Shown in pieces: positions 1-8,280 of a stretch of 64,000 nucleotides of DNA (positions are counted from its first letter, which is position 1; each line of letters opens with the position of its first letter). Location: contig NZ_CP032348.1 in assembly GCF_005222205.1 (NCBI RefSeq), positions 399,001-463,000 on the forward strand, written 5' to 3'. Both the position numbers and the translations under genes were made by a program. Below the pieces are notes generated by a model. That model was not told where the DNA came from, did not search any database, and saw only the letters and a list, made by a program, of their open reading frames with translations. The DNA comes from Azospirillum brasilense. GTDB taxonomy: Bacteria; Pseudomonadota; Alphaproteobacteria; Azospirillales; Azospirillaceae.

Positions 1-1062
1 GTCGGTGGCGGGCAGGGCCAGGGCGCCGGCGTCGATGGCGACGCCCTCCAGCTCCGCCGCGGCGTGGGGGGACAGCGGTTCGGCCAGCGCGTAGGCCGGC
101 GGATGCACGCGCTCCGCGGGCAGGGCGGCGAGGGCGGCGACGGTGGGCGTGTCGCCGGCCTCGTCCTTCAGGCCGGTTTGCAGGGGCTTCCAATAGGCGG
201 CGTCCCAGGCCCGCGCGAGGCACGCGGACACCAGCGTTTTGCCGACGCCGGTGTCGGTGCCGGTGACGAACACCCCGCGGGGTTGGGCGCCGTCCTTGTG
301 GAACAGGCCGTAGGCGATGTGATGGGTCATGGTCAGTCCTTCCGGCCGTTCCAGCCAACGCAGCACGCGGCGCAGGGCGCCCGGCGGCAGGGGACGGCGG
401 CCCTCCGCCGGCAGATGGGCGCCGATGCCCTTCAGTTCGGCGAGGAACTCCAGCCCGTCGGCGTGACGGCGGAGCAGCCGCTCCTCCTCGACCGATCCGC
501 TGCCCCCGGCGGGCCACAGCCGGTCGAGGTCATGGCGGGTGGGGTAGGCGGGAATCCCGGCCTCCAGCCCCAGCGCGTGATGGGCCTCCCGCCACTCACG
601 GAAGCTGTCGGCGGCGAGCGTGGCGACGGCGATTCGCCCGCCCGGTGCCAGCAGCCCCACCCAGCGCGCCAGGGCGGCGGCGGGGTCGCGGAACCATTGC
701 AGGGCGAGGCTGGACACGATCAGGTCGAAGGGGCCGTCGAGGTCCGGCTGTTCCCCGTCCACGATCAGGAACGCGGAATCGGTCGGGTCGTGCAGCGCGG
801 CGCGGCAGCGCGCCAGCATGTCCGGCGACAGGTCGGTGAGCAGCCAGTCGGCCGGGCCGATGCGCTCGCGCAGGGCGCGGCTGAGGAAGCCGGTGCCGCA
901 GCCGATCTCCAGCACGCGGGGGCGGGGCGGCAAGGGGAGGCGGGCGACGCGCTCCGCCAGACGCTCCGCCGCGATGCGCTGCACGGCGGCGTGCTCCTCG
1001 TAACGGGGGGCGGCCTTGCCGAAGGCGGCGGCGATGGCGGCCTTGCGCGGGTCGTCGGTCAT
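1..1062 (-). CDS. bioC-bioD: Fused BioC-BioD: malonyl-ACP O-methyltransferase / dethiobiotin synthetase (3' end cut by window)
   Basis: The N-terminal ~250 residues are BioC, which methylates malonyl-ACP to start pimeloyl synthesis; the SAM-binding motif VLEIGCGTGF is visible. The frame continues without a stop through the BioC tail (ERPEGLTMTHHIAYGLF) into BioD, which carries the ATP-binding P-loop GVFVTGTDTGVGKT and makes dethiobiotin from DAPA. The visible part is 354 codons and BioD runs off the window start. The ATG at 330 lies in the same frame (244 codons from the first ATG) and encodes residues belonging to the end of BioC, so it is unlikely to be a separate bioD start. The BioC start overlaps the bioH stop (ATGA), so the gene is last or late in the operon bioF-bioH-bioCD. 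Expression from an internal start remains possible. Confidence 0.9.
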   Translation of the reverse strand, partial: MTDDPRKAAIAAAFGKAAPRYEEHAAVQRIAAERLAERVARLPLPPRPRVLEIGCGTGFLSRALRERIGPADWLLTDLSPDMLARCRAALHDPTDSAFLIVDGEQPDLDGPFDLIVSSLALQWFRDPAAALARWVGLLAPGGRIAVATLAADSFREWREAHHALGLEAGIPAYPTRHDLDRLWPAGGSGSVEEERLLRRHADGLEFLAELKGIGAHLPAEGRRPLPPGALRRVLRWLERPEGLTMTHHIAYGLFHKDGAQPRGVFVTGTDTGVGKTLVSACLARAWDAAYWKPLQTGLKDEAGDTPTVAALAALPAERVHPPAYALAEPLSPHAAAELEGVAIDAGALALPATD

Positions 1063-1859
1063 GCCGCCAGCCCGGCGGCGAAGGCGGCGATCCGCTCCGC
1101 GCACCAGCCCGGCGCGGTCAGCGGCAGCAGGTGCCCGCCTTCGGGGTGCCATTCGACCGAAATTTCGTCGCATCCAATATCCCCTCTCCCCCCTGGGGAG
1201 AGGGTTAGGGTGAGGGGGGTGCGCCACTCCGGCACGTTCGGCAAATGCGTACCCCCCTCACCGGCCCTCCGGGCAGTCCTCTCCCCAGGGGGGAGAGGGT
1301 TAGCGTGGTCGCGAAACGCCTGTTCGGTCATGATCGGCGGTACGATGGGGTCCTGCCCGCCCGCCAGGACCAGCGCCGGGCCGGTGAGCGCATCGCGGGC
1401 GTCCCAATCGCGCAGCGCCCGCAGGGCGTCGCCCAGCCGAGCCGCATCAAGCCCTTCAGACAATGGAGCCTCAACGCCGCAGCGGCGCAGGAAGTCCCCG
1501 GTCACCGCCTCCGGCACGGCGTCGAAGCGCGCGATCATGCGGTCCAGCAGCCGGCGTGGCGTGGCGGGGGCGAAGCCGTCCCCTTCGGTGAAGCGGGGAA
1601 AGCCGTTGACCAGCACCAGCCCGTCCCAGGCGAAGGGCCGCTCGTGCAGCAGCCACAGCCCCCCGAAGGAATGGCCGACCGCGACGACGGGGCGCCCGGC
1701 GGGAATTTTGGGAAGAGACGGCGGGCCGTAGAAGCCCAGATCGACCGCCATGCTCTCCCCGTCCGCAAGGGCGTTCCGCACAGCGTCCCAGACGGTGGGA
1801 CCGAATCCCCAGCCATGGACGAAGACGAACAGCGGCGCGGTCATTGCGGGTTGGGTCAT
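1059..1859 (-). CDS. bioH: BioH-type pimeloyl-ACP methyl ester esterase, with an in-frame REP insertion
   Basis: A 266-residue alpha/beta hydrolase. It has an early oxyanion-type FVHGWG segment, a nucleophile elbow GHSFGG with Ser64, an Asp in AGGQDPIVPP near residue 170 and a His in PEGGHLLPL at residue 243. BioH removes the methyl group from pimeloyl-ACP methyl ester, and its position between bioF and bioCD supports that role. Between Asp and His lies a roughly 40-residue segment translated from a REP element (signatures NPLPPGERT and LTLSPGGRGD). Without it the Asp-His spacing would be about 30, close to the 28 I recall for E. coli BioH. The start at 1859 overlaps the bioF stop; 1844 is an alternative Met. 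A different esterase of the same fold is possible. Confidence 0.82.
   Translation of the reverse strand: MTQPAMTAPLFVFVHGWGFGPTVWDAVRNALADGESMAVDLGFYGPPSLPKIPAGRPVVAVGHSFGGLWLLHERPFAWDGLVLVNGFPRFTEGDGFAPATPRRLLDRMIARFDAVPEAVTGDFLRRCGVEAPLSEGLDAARLGDALRALRDWDARDALTGPALVLAGGQDPIVPPIMTEQAFRDHANPLPPGERTARRAGEGGTHLPNVPEWRTPLTLTLSPGGRGDIGCDEISVEWHPEGGHLLPLTAPGWCAERIAAFAAGLAA
1181..1299. repeat. REP-like palindromic element, copy A, inside bioH
   Basis: Two inverted modules: CCCTCTCCCCCCTGGGGAGA followed by GGGTTAGGGTGAGGGGGG, and at the other end CCCCCTCACCGGCCCTCCGG followed by CTCTCCCCAGGGGGGAGAGG. The same design recurs at 15157, 20416, 25515 and 31583. This copy lies entirely within the bioH reading frame and is read through as protein. 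Confidence 0.9.
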
Positions 1860-3037
1860 GCCGTTGCCCAAGCGTCGGCCACCGCACCCGTCAGCGTCTC
1901 CAGGTCGGCGTCCGTGTGGGCGGCGGACAGGGCGAAGCGCAGGCGGCTGGTGCCCGGCGGCACGGTCGGTGGGCGGATGGCGATGCCCAGGATGCCGCGC
2001 TCTTCCAGCCGCCGGCTGAGGGCGAGCGCGTCCTCCTCCGAGCCGGTGATGGCCGGGACGATCTGCGTGCTCGACCCCGCCGTGGCGATGCCCAGCCCGT
2101 GGAAGGCGGCGCGCAGCCGCTCCGCCATGCCTTGGAGCCGGGCACGCTCCGCGTCCAGCGTCGGCACGAGGTCGAGCGCCGCGTCCATCGCTCCCAGCAC
2201 GGCGGGAGGCAGGGCGGTGGCGTAGATCAGGCCGCCGCAGCGGTTCACCAGATAGTCGCAGAGTGCCCTGGACCCCGCCACATAGGCGCCGAAGCCGCCC
2301 AGCGCCTTGCTGAAGGTGCCCATGGCGAGGTCCACGCGCCCCTCGCCCAGCGCCGCCAGCCCCATCCCGCGCGGGCCGAGCACCCCGGTCGCGTGCGCCT
2401 CGTCGAGGAACAGGAAGGCGCCGTGCCGCTCCGCCAGAGCGGCCAGCGCCGGCACGTCGGCGCGGTCGCCGTCCATGCTGAAGACGCTCTCCGTCACGAT
2501 GAAGCGCGCGCCCGGCTCGCCCGCGCGCTGGGCCAGCAGGGCTTCCAGATGGCCGAGGTCGTTGTGGCGGAAGCGGATCTGCCGCACCCCGGCGGCGGCG
2601 CAGCCATGGTGCAGGCTGGCGTGGTTCAGCCGGTCGGTGAAGACCAGCGCGTCGCCACCCAAAAGCTCCCGGTCGAACAGCGCCGGCAGGACCGCGGCGT
2701 TGGCCTGCCAGCCGGAATTGAACAGAAGCGCCGCCTCCGTGCCCTTCAGCCGGGCGAGCTTCGCCTCGACCTCCGCATGAAGCTCCAGCGTGCCGCAGAC
2801 GAGGCGCGACGCCGTCGCTCCCGCCCCCCAGCGCCGCGCCCAGTCGCCGGCGCGCTCCACCAGCAGCGGATGGGAGGCGAGGCCGAGATAGTCGTTGCTG
2901 GAGAAATTCAGCAGCGTCCGCCCGTTGCGCCGGATGCGCCCCGCCCCCTCCGGGCGTACGGGCAGCAGATGGCGGCGCGCGTGGCGCCCGTCGAGGCGGT
3001 CGAGATGCTGGCGGAACAGCGGGTCGAGCAGGGACAT
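1856..3037 (-). CDS. bioF: 8-amino-7-oxononanoate synthase
   Basis: A 393-residue PLP enzyme of the alpha-oxoamine synthase family. It condenses pimeloyl-ACP (or CoA) with L-alanine to give KAPA in biotin synthesis. Visible family features are NFSSNDYLGLASHP near residue 45, the LDEAHATGVLGP segment with the PLP-contacting Asp and His, and the Schiff-base lysine in GTFSKALGGFGAYV. Length is normal for BioF. It is the first gene of the minus-strand biotin cluster seen here, and its TGA overlaps the bioH ATG. The ATG at 3037 is chosen because the protein begins MSLLDPLFRQHLDRL, typical of the family. No clear Shine-Dalgarno precedes it. The GIY-YIG gene starts divergently 94 bases away, so the promoter should lie in 3038-3130. 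Confidence 0.95.
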   Translation of the reverse strand: MSLLDPLFRQHLDRLDGRHARRHLLPVRPEGAGRIRRNGRTLLNFSSNDYLGLASHPLLVERAGDWARRWGAGATASRLVCGTLELHAEVEAKLARLKGTEAALLFNSGWQANAAVLPALFDRELLGGDALVFTDRLNHASLHHGCAAAGVRQIRFRHNDLGHLEALLAQRAGEPGARFIVTESVFSMDGDRADVPALAALAERHGAFLFLDEAHATGVLGPRGMGLAALGEGRVDLAMGTFSKALGGFGAYVAGSRALCDYLVNRCGGLIYATALPPAVLGAMDAALDLVPTLDAERARLQGMAERLRAAFHGLGIATAGSSTQIVPAITGSEEDALALSRRLEERGILGIAIRPPTVPPGTSRLRFALSAAHTDADLETLTGAVADAWATA

Positions 3038-3130
3038 GATGCGGGCGTGATAGCAGAGCGCGCCGCTGGGACGAAAGGCCCGAATAGCGCAGGTGCCCCG
3101 GCACCGCGGCGGCGCTAGACTGGCGCGGCC

Positions 3131-3562
3131 ATGCCGTCCGATCCCGTCTTCCACGACCGTTCCGACACGCTGCCGTCCGAGCCCGGCGCCTATGCGCTGC
3201 TGATCGCGCTGGACCGTGCGCTGACCCTTCGCCTGCCCGGCAAGCCGGAAAAGGTGCTGGCGCCGGGCCGCTACCTCTATTGCGGCAGCGCGCGCGGGCC
3301 GGGTGGCCTGCGGGGTCGGGTCGGGCGCCATTTCCGCCGGGACAAGCCGGAGCGGTGGCACATTGACCGGCTGACCGCGGCGGGCCGGATGCTCGGCGCC
3401 TGGATCGTTCCCGGCGGGGACGAATGCGCCCTGGTCGCGGCGCTGTCCGGTCTGCCGATGCCGGTTCCCGGCTTCGGCAGCAGCGATTGCCGCCGTTGCG
3501 CCAGCCACCTGCTGCATTGGCCGGACGGAGCGTCGATTCCGCTGCCCGATGCGCCATTTTGA
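3131..3562 (+). CDS. DUF123 / GIY-YIG superfamily protein
   Basis: A 143-residue protein of the DUF123 family, a compact relative of GIY-YIG nucleases. The features are GAYALLIAL near residue 22, PGRYLYCGSARGPGGLRGRVGRH (the YCGSA and GLxxRxxRH segments) and a C-terminal GFGSSDCRRCASHLLHW with paired cysteines and histidine typical of the family. In several bacteria and archaea the domain is fused to endonuclease III, which suggests a DNA-processing role, but no activity is established. It is divergent from bioF and is followed by a BMP-family binding protein gene with its own ribosome binding site. Confidence 0.85.
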   Translation: MPSDPVFHDRSDTLPSEPGAYALLIALDRALTLRLPGKPEKVLAPGRYLYCGSARGPGGLRGRVGRHFRRDKPERWHIDRLTAAGRMLGAWIVPGGDECALVAALSGLPMPVPGFGSSDCRRCASHLLHWPDGASIPLPDAPF

Positions 3563-3655
3563 GGCTCCGGGCGCGGCCCGCGGCGGGAATTGAGGCGAAT
3601 TGCTTGGTTTGACCATCCTCCGAGGGTTATAGTCCCCCGTGATCGGGAGGCGGGC

Positions 3656-4810
3656 ATGAAGACATTGACCCACAGCCGCCGGGCCCACAATCGACGGGAT
3701 GTCCTCCGGGCTTTCGGGGGCGCCTTCGGGGCCGCGGCCATGCTTCTGACGGCCCCCCAGGCGTTGGGGCAGGTGGCACCGTCCACCCTTGGATCGCCCG
3801 ACTTGGGCGTCGGCGTCCTCTATTGCGGCGACCGCGCGGATTTCGGCTTCAACCAGGCCCATGCGGAGGCCGCCCAAGCCCTCGTCGGGCTGCCCGGCCT
3901 GCGGCTGGAGGAGCGGGAGCACGCCGCCGGCACGCTGGCCGCCACGGCGGAGGAGTTGGTCGGTCCCCAGGGCTGCCGGATCGTCATCGTCACCGCCGCG
4001 GGCGACGCCCTGCCGGGGCTGCTGGCCCAGGCCGATGCCCATCGCGACACGGTGTTCCTGTTCTCCGGCGCGCCGCTGGACCGCGACCGCCTGCCGATCA
4101 ACACCGGCTTCTTCGAAGGCTATCTGGACGAGGCGCAGCACATTTCCGGCCTTGTCGCCGGCTACGCCAGCCGGGCGAAGACGATCGGGCTTGTCGCCTC
4201 CCACCCCGCGCCGGACGTGCTGCGCTGCGTGAACGCCTTCGCGCTGGGCGCACGGCGCGCCGATTCCGCCACCGCGCTGCGCGTTGCCTTTGTCGGCGAG
4301 ACGGCGACGCCGCGGCAGGTCGCCGAGGCCGCCCGCGCGCTGGCCGAGGGCGGGGCCGACGTGCTGGCCGCCCAGCTCGACGGGGCACGCCCGGTCTGCG
4401 AGGTGGCGGAGGCGCACGGCATCCTGTGCTGCGGCCTGCACACCGACCTGTCGGCCTTCGCGCCGCAGGGCTTCCTGACCGGGGCCGAATGGGCCTGGGA
4501 GAAGGCCTACGCCGAGGCCGTCGCGCTGATCGCCGCGGGCAAGCCGTGGAAGCATCTGCGCCAGGGCGGCTTCGACCAGGGCTTCGTGCGCAACACCGCC
4601 TACGGCCCGGCGGTGGGGGTGGAGGCGCGGGCCCACGCCGATGCGGCGCGGATGCAGCTCGCCAACGGCAACGCCGCCGTCTTCCGCGGGCCGATCCAGG
4701 ACAACACCGGGCGGACGGTGGTCGCCAAGGGCAAGGCCCTGCGCGGCGGCGACGCGGAGCTTGGCCGCATGGTCTGGCTGGCCGACGGCGTCACCGAGAT
4801 CGGGCGCTGA
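3656..4810 (+). CDS. BMP-family periplasmic substrate-binding protein (orphan)
   Basis: A 384-residue protein of the basic-membrane-protein (BMP/Med) family, normally the binding component of ABC importers for nucleosides and related compounds. The N-terminus has a twin-arginine stretch (RRDVLRAFGGAFG), a hydrophobic segment and a likely cleavage at QALGQ, so Tat export is likely. The mature part shows VGVLYCGDRADFGFNQAHAEA, the family's N-terminal strand and ligand region, and later YCGD/GLVASHPAP and NTGFFEGYLDEAQHISG. The ATG at 3656 follows GGGAGGCGGGC, a good Shine-Dalgarno. There is no ATPase or permease gene next to it. The stop lies three bases from the convergent pseudouridine synthase stop. 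The ligand is unknown. Confidence 0.82.
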   Translation: MKTLTHSRRAHNRRDVLRAFGGAFGAAAMLLTAPQALGQVAPSTLGSPDLGVGVLYCGDRADFGFNQAHAEAAQALVGLPGLRLEEREHAAGTLAATAEELVGPQGCRIVIVTAAGDALPGLLAQADAHRDTVFLFSGAPLDRDRLPINTGFFEGYLDEAQHISGLVAGYASRAKTIGLVASHPAPDVLRCVNAFALGARRADSATALRVAFVGETATPRQVAEAARALAEGGADVLAAQLDGARPVCEVAEAHGILCCGLHTDLSAFAPQGFLTGAEWAWEKAYAEAVALIAAGKPWKHLRQGGFDQGFVRNTAYGPAVGVEARAHADAARMQLANGNAAVFRGPIQDNTGRTVVAKGKALRGGDAELGRMVWLADGVTEIGR

Positions 4811-4813
4811 CCC

Positions 4814-5524
4814 TCACGTCCCGCTTCGCTCGGCCCAGCCGCAGGCGGCCAGGGCGTCCCGCATGTGCGGCGGGGGCGGGGCGATTGCGGTGACCGGCTC
4901 GCGGTCGAAGGCCATGGTGAAGGTGACCGACCGCGCCAGCAGATGCAGGTTTCCCGGCGGCACGCGCACCGGTCCGTAGTAGGGCTCTCCCACCAGCGGG
5001 CAGCCGATGGCCGCGCTGTGGACGCGGAGCTGGTGGGTGCGCCCGGTCCGCGGCCGCAGCTCCAGCCACGCCCTCCCGTTGCCGGTTCCCAGCACCCGGT
5101 ACTCGGTGACGGCGGGCTGGCCGGTGGGGTGCGTCACGATGTTCCAGGCGCCGGGGATCAGCAGCTTCAGCAAGGGGAAGTCGATGACCCCCTCGGCCTC
5201 CTCGGGGATGCCTTCGCTGACCGCCCAGTAGGTCTTCTCGACATGGCCGGCGGCGAACATGTCGCCCAGCCGCTTCAGCGCCCAGAGCGACCGGCCGAGC
5301 ACGAGGCAGCCCGCCGTGTCGCGGTCCAGCCGGTGGGCCAGCCGCGGCGGCGTGCCGTCCCCCTCCGCCAGGAAGGGCAGGTAGAGGTCGAGATGGTCGG
5401 TGATCCGCCCGGCCTTGTGCACGGCCAGCCCGGCGGGCTTGTCGATGATGAAGACGTCCTCGTCCTCGTGCAGGATCCGGGCGCGCAGCGTGGCGGGTGT
5501 GAGGGTGGGTCCGGCGTCGCTCAT
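4814..5524 (-). CDS. RluA-family pseudouridine synthase
   Basis: A 236-residue RNA pseudouridine synthase. It has the family signatures DVFIIDKPAGLAVHKAG near residue 25, the catalytic RLAHRLDRDTAGCLVLG around residue 75 with the nucleophilic Asp of HRLDRDT, and RTGRTHQLRVHSAAIGCPLVGEPYY near residue 165. There is no N-terminal S4 domain, so it resembles the short RluA/TruC type that modifies rRNA or tRNA; the exact target cannot be told from sequence. The start at 5524 gives MSDAGPTLTP. It is convergent with the BMP gene and divergent from the VWA gene. Confidence 0.9.
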   Translation of the reverse strand: MSDAGPTLTPATLRARILHEDEDVFIIDKPAGLAVHKAGRITDHLDLYLPFLAEGDGTPPRLAHRLDRDTAGCLVLGRSLWALKRLGDMFAAGHVEKTYWAVSEGIPEEAEGVIDFPLLKLLIPGAWNIVTHPTGQPAVTEYRVLGTGNGRAWLELRPRTGRTHQLRVHSAAIGCPLVGEPYYGPVRVPPGNLHLLARSVTFTMAFDREPVTAIAPPPPHMRDALAACGWAERSGT

Positions 5525-5705
5525 GGGCGCCACCCAAGCACGGCGCGGCGGGACGGGCAAGCCCGCCGGCTGTTTCGCGTCGCGGAACCACATCGGCGGA
5601 CGCTCTGTTGCCCAACGGGCGGCGCCGTGGACGAGTCTGGACCCATGCCGCCGCGCCACCCATCTGTACAAAATGACGAAGCACCGTGGCGAAGGGATGC
5701 GGGCG

Positions 5706-6452
5706 ATGGCCGAACGCGACAATCTGCCGGCGCAGCAGCGCTCCACCCAGAGCGAGGTGGATGACTTCCTGAACCGTGTGGCGGCCCTTCCACGGGCAAC
5801 GGGTGGGCCGCGCGGGCGGCTGATGTTCGCCATGGACGCCACGGCCAGCCGCGAGCCGACCTGGGACCGCGCCTGCCAGATCCAGGGCGAGATGTTCCAG
5901 GCGACCTCCGCGCTGGGCGGGCTGGACATCCAGCTCGTCTATTACCGGGGGTTCCGGGAGTGCCAGGCCAGCCCGTGGGTGGGCAACGCGCAGGATCTGC
6001 TGCGGCGGATGACGGCGGTGTCCTGCATGGCCGGCCAGACCCAGATCGCGCGGGTGCTGGGGCACTGCATCAAGCAGACGCGCGACCGCAAGGTCAACGC
6101 GCTGGTCTTCGTCGGCGACTGCATGGAGGAGGACGTCGATCAGCTCGCCCATCAGGCGGGCCAGTTGGGGCTTCTCGGCGTCCCGGTCTTCATCTTTCAC
6201 GAGCGGGGAGACCTGATCGCCAAGCGCGCCTTCCAGACCATCGCGCGGCTCAGCGGCGGCGCCTATTGCCCGTTCGACGGCTCGTCCGCCCAGCAATTGC
6301 GGGACCTGCTGAGCGCGGTGGCCGTCTATGCGGCGGGCGGCCGGGCGGCGCTGGAGCATTACAGCCGCGGGCGGGGCGACGCGGTGCGGCTGCTCACCAG
6401 CCAGCTCGGGAACGGTCAGGGAGGACGTGGGGGGCAAAGCCATGCATCATAG
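5706..6452 (+). CDS. VWA-domain-like protein
   Basis: A 248-residue cytoplasmic protein with a von Willebrand factor A-like fold. LMFAMDATASREPTWD supplies a MIDAS-type DxTxS, and NALVFVGDCMEEDVDQL and LGVPVFIFHERGD fit later strands. Similar proteins often accompany chaperone-like or AAA genes; here the next gene, 18 bases downstream, encodes a J-domain protein in the same direction. The start at 5706 is chosen because GGCGAAGGG sits about nine bases upstream and the N-terminus MAERDNLPAQQRST looks natural. In-frame ATGs at 5673 and 5697 lack good spacing. Its precise role is unknown. Confidence 0.75.
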   Translation: MAERDNLPAQQRSTQSEVDDFLNRVAALPRATGGPRGRLMFAMDATASREPTWDRACQIQGEMFQATSALGGLDIQLVYYRGFRECQASPWVGNAQDLLRRMTAVSCMAGQTQIARVLGHCIKQTRDRKVNALVFVGDCMEEDVDQLAHQAGQLGLLGVPVFIFHERGDLIAKRAFQTIARLSGGAYCPFDGSSAQQLRDLLSAVAVYAAGGRAALEHYSRGRGDAVRLLTSQLGNGQGGRGGQSHAS

Positions 6453-6470
6453 GGCGGGATTCGTCTAGAG

Positions 6471-7223
6471 ATGGGACAGAGCGGGATGTTTGGGTTTTTT
6501 CTCCTGGGCATCGCGCTGGTGGCGGGCCTCGCCATCCTGGCCCGCGTCTTCGTGTCCGCGGACCCGCGCACGCTGGCCACGGCGGTGCGCTATGGCGGCA
6601 TCGCGCTGGCGGCCGTGACGGTCGTCATCCTGACCCTGACCGGGCGGCTGGGCACCGCCATGATGCTGGGGGCGCTGGCCTTTCCGTTGCTGACGCGCTG
6701 GCGGACGCTGCGCGACGCCTTCCGGCCCTCGTCCTACGGAGCGGCGAGCGGCGGGCAGACCTCGCAAATCGAGACGCTCTATCTGCGGATGACGCTGCAG
6801 CACGACACCGGGGCGATGGCGGGGGAGGTGCTGCACGGGCCGTGGCGCGGGCGGACGCTGGAGTCGCTGACGCTGGGGCAGGTGCTGGCGCTGCTGGAGG
6901 AGTGCCGGCGCGACGATCCGCAATCGGCCTCCGTCCTGGAAGCGTGGCTGGAGCGTTCCCATCCCGGCTGGCAGACGGCCGAGGATCAATCCGCTGGACC
7001 GACAAACAATCCCGGTTCGAAGGACAATGGCGGCGGTCGCGGCGGCGGTTCTATGACCCGCGACGAGGCCTATGATATTTTGGGGTTGTCGCCCGGAGCC
7101 ACACCCGAACAGGTAAAGGATGCACACCGACGGCTGATGATGAAAGTGCATCCAGATCATGGGGGGTCCACCTATTTGGCCGCCAAGATCAACCAAGCGA
7201 AGGATTTGCTGCTGCGCAACTAA
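6471..7223 (+). CDS. Membrane-anchored J-domain (DnaJ-type) protein
   Basis: A 250-residue protein with two hydrophobic N-terminal segments (about residues 7-26 and 40-58), a soluble middle region and a C-terminal J domain from about residue 190. The J domain reads EAYDILGLSPGATPEQVKDA followed by HRRLMMKVHPDHGGS, with the essential HPD motif that stimulates Hsp70 ATPase. The layout (membrane anchor plus terminal J domain) resembles Pam18/TIM14-like bacterial proteins and suggests recruitment of DnaK to the inner membrane. A Gly/Asn-rich linker precedes the J domain. It lies 18 bases after the VWA gene, so the two are probably cotranscribed. Confidence 0.85.
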   Translation: MGQSGMFGFFLLGIALVAGLAILARVFVSADPRTLATAVRYGGIALAAVTVVILTLTGRLGTAMMLGALAFPLLTRWRTLRDAFRPSSYGAASGGQTSQIETLYLRMTLQHDTGAMAGEVLHGPWRGRTLESLTLGQVLALLEECRRDDPQSASVLEAWLERSHPGWQTAEDQSAGPTNNPGSKDNGGGRGGGSMTRDEAYDILGLSPGATPEQVKDAHRRLMMKVHPDHGGSTYLAAKINQAKDLLLRN

Positions 7224-7356
7224 CCTTTTGCCGGGTTACGGAAGGGGAGTTGCGTCACCGAAGTGTCTGTGGCAGAAAGCTGGACGAGCGTTTTGCAAAG
7301 CTGCGAATCGTCTCCATATTCGAAGTATTTCCTCAAGCAACCACAAGAGAACCCCA

Positions 7357-8226
7357 ATGCGAAAGCCTGTGCGCAAGGTGGTGTTCCCCGTCGCCGGTCT
7401 CGGTACGCGCTTTCTGCCGGCGACCAAGGCGATTCCAAAGGAAATGCTGCCTTTGGTCGATCGGCCTCTGCTTCAGCATGCCGTGGAAGAGGCGCGGGCC
7501 GCCGGCATCGAGGATTTCGTGTTCGTCACGGGTCGCAGCAAGCGCGCCATCGAAGACCATTTCGACACCGACACGGAACTGAACCGCACCCTTGAGGAGC
7601 GCGGCAAGCAGGATGCCCTCGACGTGGTGCGCCACAGCGAGATCGCGCCGGGCCGCTGCTTCTACACGCGCCAGCAGGTTCCGCTGGGCCTCGGCCACGC
7701 GGTGTGGTGCGCGCGGGCGGTGATCGGCAACGACCCCTTCGCCATCGTCCTGCCCGACGATTTCGTCCAGGGCGACACCCCCTGCCTGAAGCAGATGGTC
7801 GACGCCTACAACGAGGTGGGCGGCAACATCGTCGCCGTGGTGGACGTCCCGCGCGAGCGGACCAGCAGCTACGGCATCCTGGACGTGGAGAAGGATGACG
7901 GCCGTCTGGCCACCGTCCGCGGCCTCGTCGAGAAGCCGAAGCCGGAAGAGGCGCCCTCCACCCTGTCGATCATCGGTCGCTACATCCTGCAGCCGGAGGT
8001 GTTCGACCATCTGGAGAAGCAGCAGCGCGGCGCCGGCAACGAGATCCAGCTGACCGACGCCATGGCCAAGCTGATCGGCACGCAGCCGTTCCACGGCCTG
8101 CGCTTCGAGGGCACCCGCTACGACTGCGGCGACAAGGTCGGCTTCATCGAGGCCACGCTGGCCCACGCGCTGCGTCGTCCGGACATGGCGGACAAGGTCC
8201 GCGAGATGCTGCGCAAATACTGCTGA
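7357..8226 (+). CDS. galU: UTP-glucose-1-phosphate uridylyltransferase
   Basis: A 289-residue nucleotidyltransferase making UDP-glucose for polysaccharide and cell-envelope synthesis. The N-terminal signature VFPVAGLGTRFLPATKAIPK, then EMLPLVDRPLLQ, is the nucleotide-binding loop with the catalytic Arg and Lys. Later come VPLGLGHAVWCAR, FAIVLPDDFV and GLVEKPKPEEAPS, all standard for GalU. Length matches the family. The ATG at 7357 is preceded by AAGAGA. The 133 bases upstream (7224-7356) separate it from the J-domain gene and could hold its own promoter. A G+C-rich hairpin follows the stop. Confidence 0.96.
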   Translation: MRKPVRKVVFPVAGLGTRFLPATKAIPKEMLPLVDRPLLQHAVEEARAAGIEDFVFVTGRSKRAIEDHFDTDTELNRTLEERGKQDALDVVRHSEIAPGRCFYTRQQVPLGLGHAVWCARAVIGNDPFAIVLPDDFVQGDTPCLKQMVDAYNEVGGNIVAVVDVPRERTSSYGILDVEKDDGRLATVRGLVEKPKPEEAPSTLSIIGRYILQPEVFDHLEKQQRGAGNEIQLTDAMAKLIGTQPFHGLRFEGTRYDCGDKVGFIEATLAHALRRPDMADKVREMLRKYC

Positions 8227-8240
8227 CGCGGGTGGCCGGC

Positions 8241-8265
8241 GGGGAGGGGGCGCCGCCCTTTTCCC
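8241..8265 (+). terminator. Putative hairpin downstream of galU
   Basis: GGGGAGGGGGC (8241-8251) can pair in RNA with GCCCTTTTCCC (8255-8265) over 11 positions, including three G-U pairs, around a three-base loop. It sits 14 bases after the galU stop, before the convergent gene. There is no U tract after the stem, so strength is uncertain. Confidence 0.35.
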
Positions 8266-8280
8266 GTCGGCCTGCCGTCG

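Noticed and set aside
328..330. ATG at 330 as an independent bioD start
   Set aside because: The residues it encodes (MTHHIAYGLF) fit the end of BioC, and the frame is continuous. A separate gene is not needed, though internal initiation cannot be excluded.
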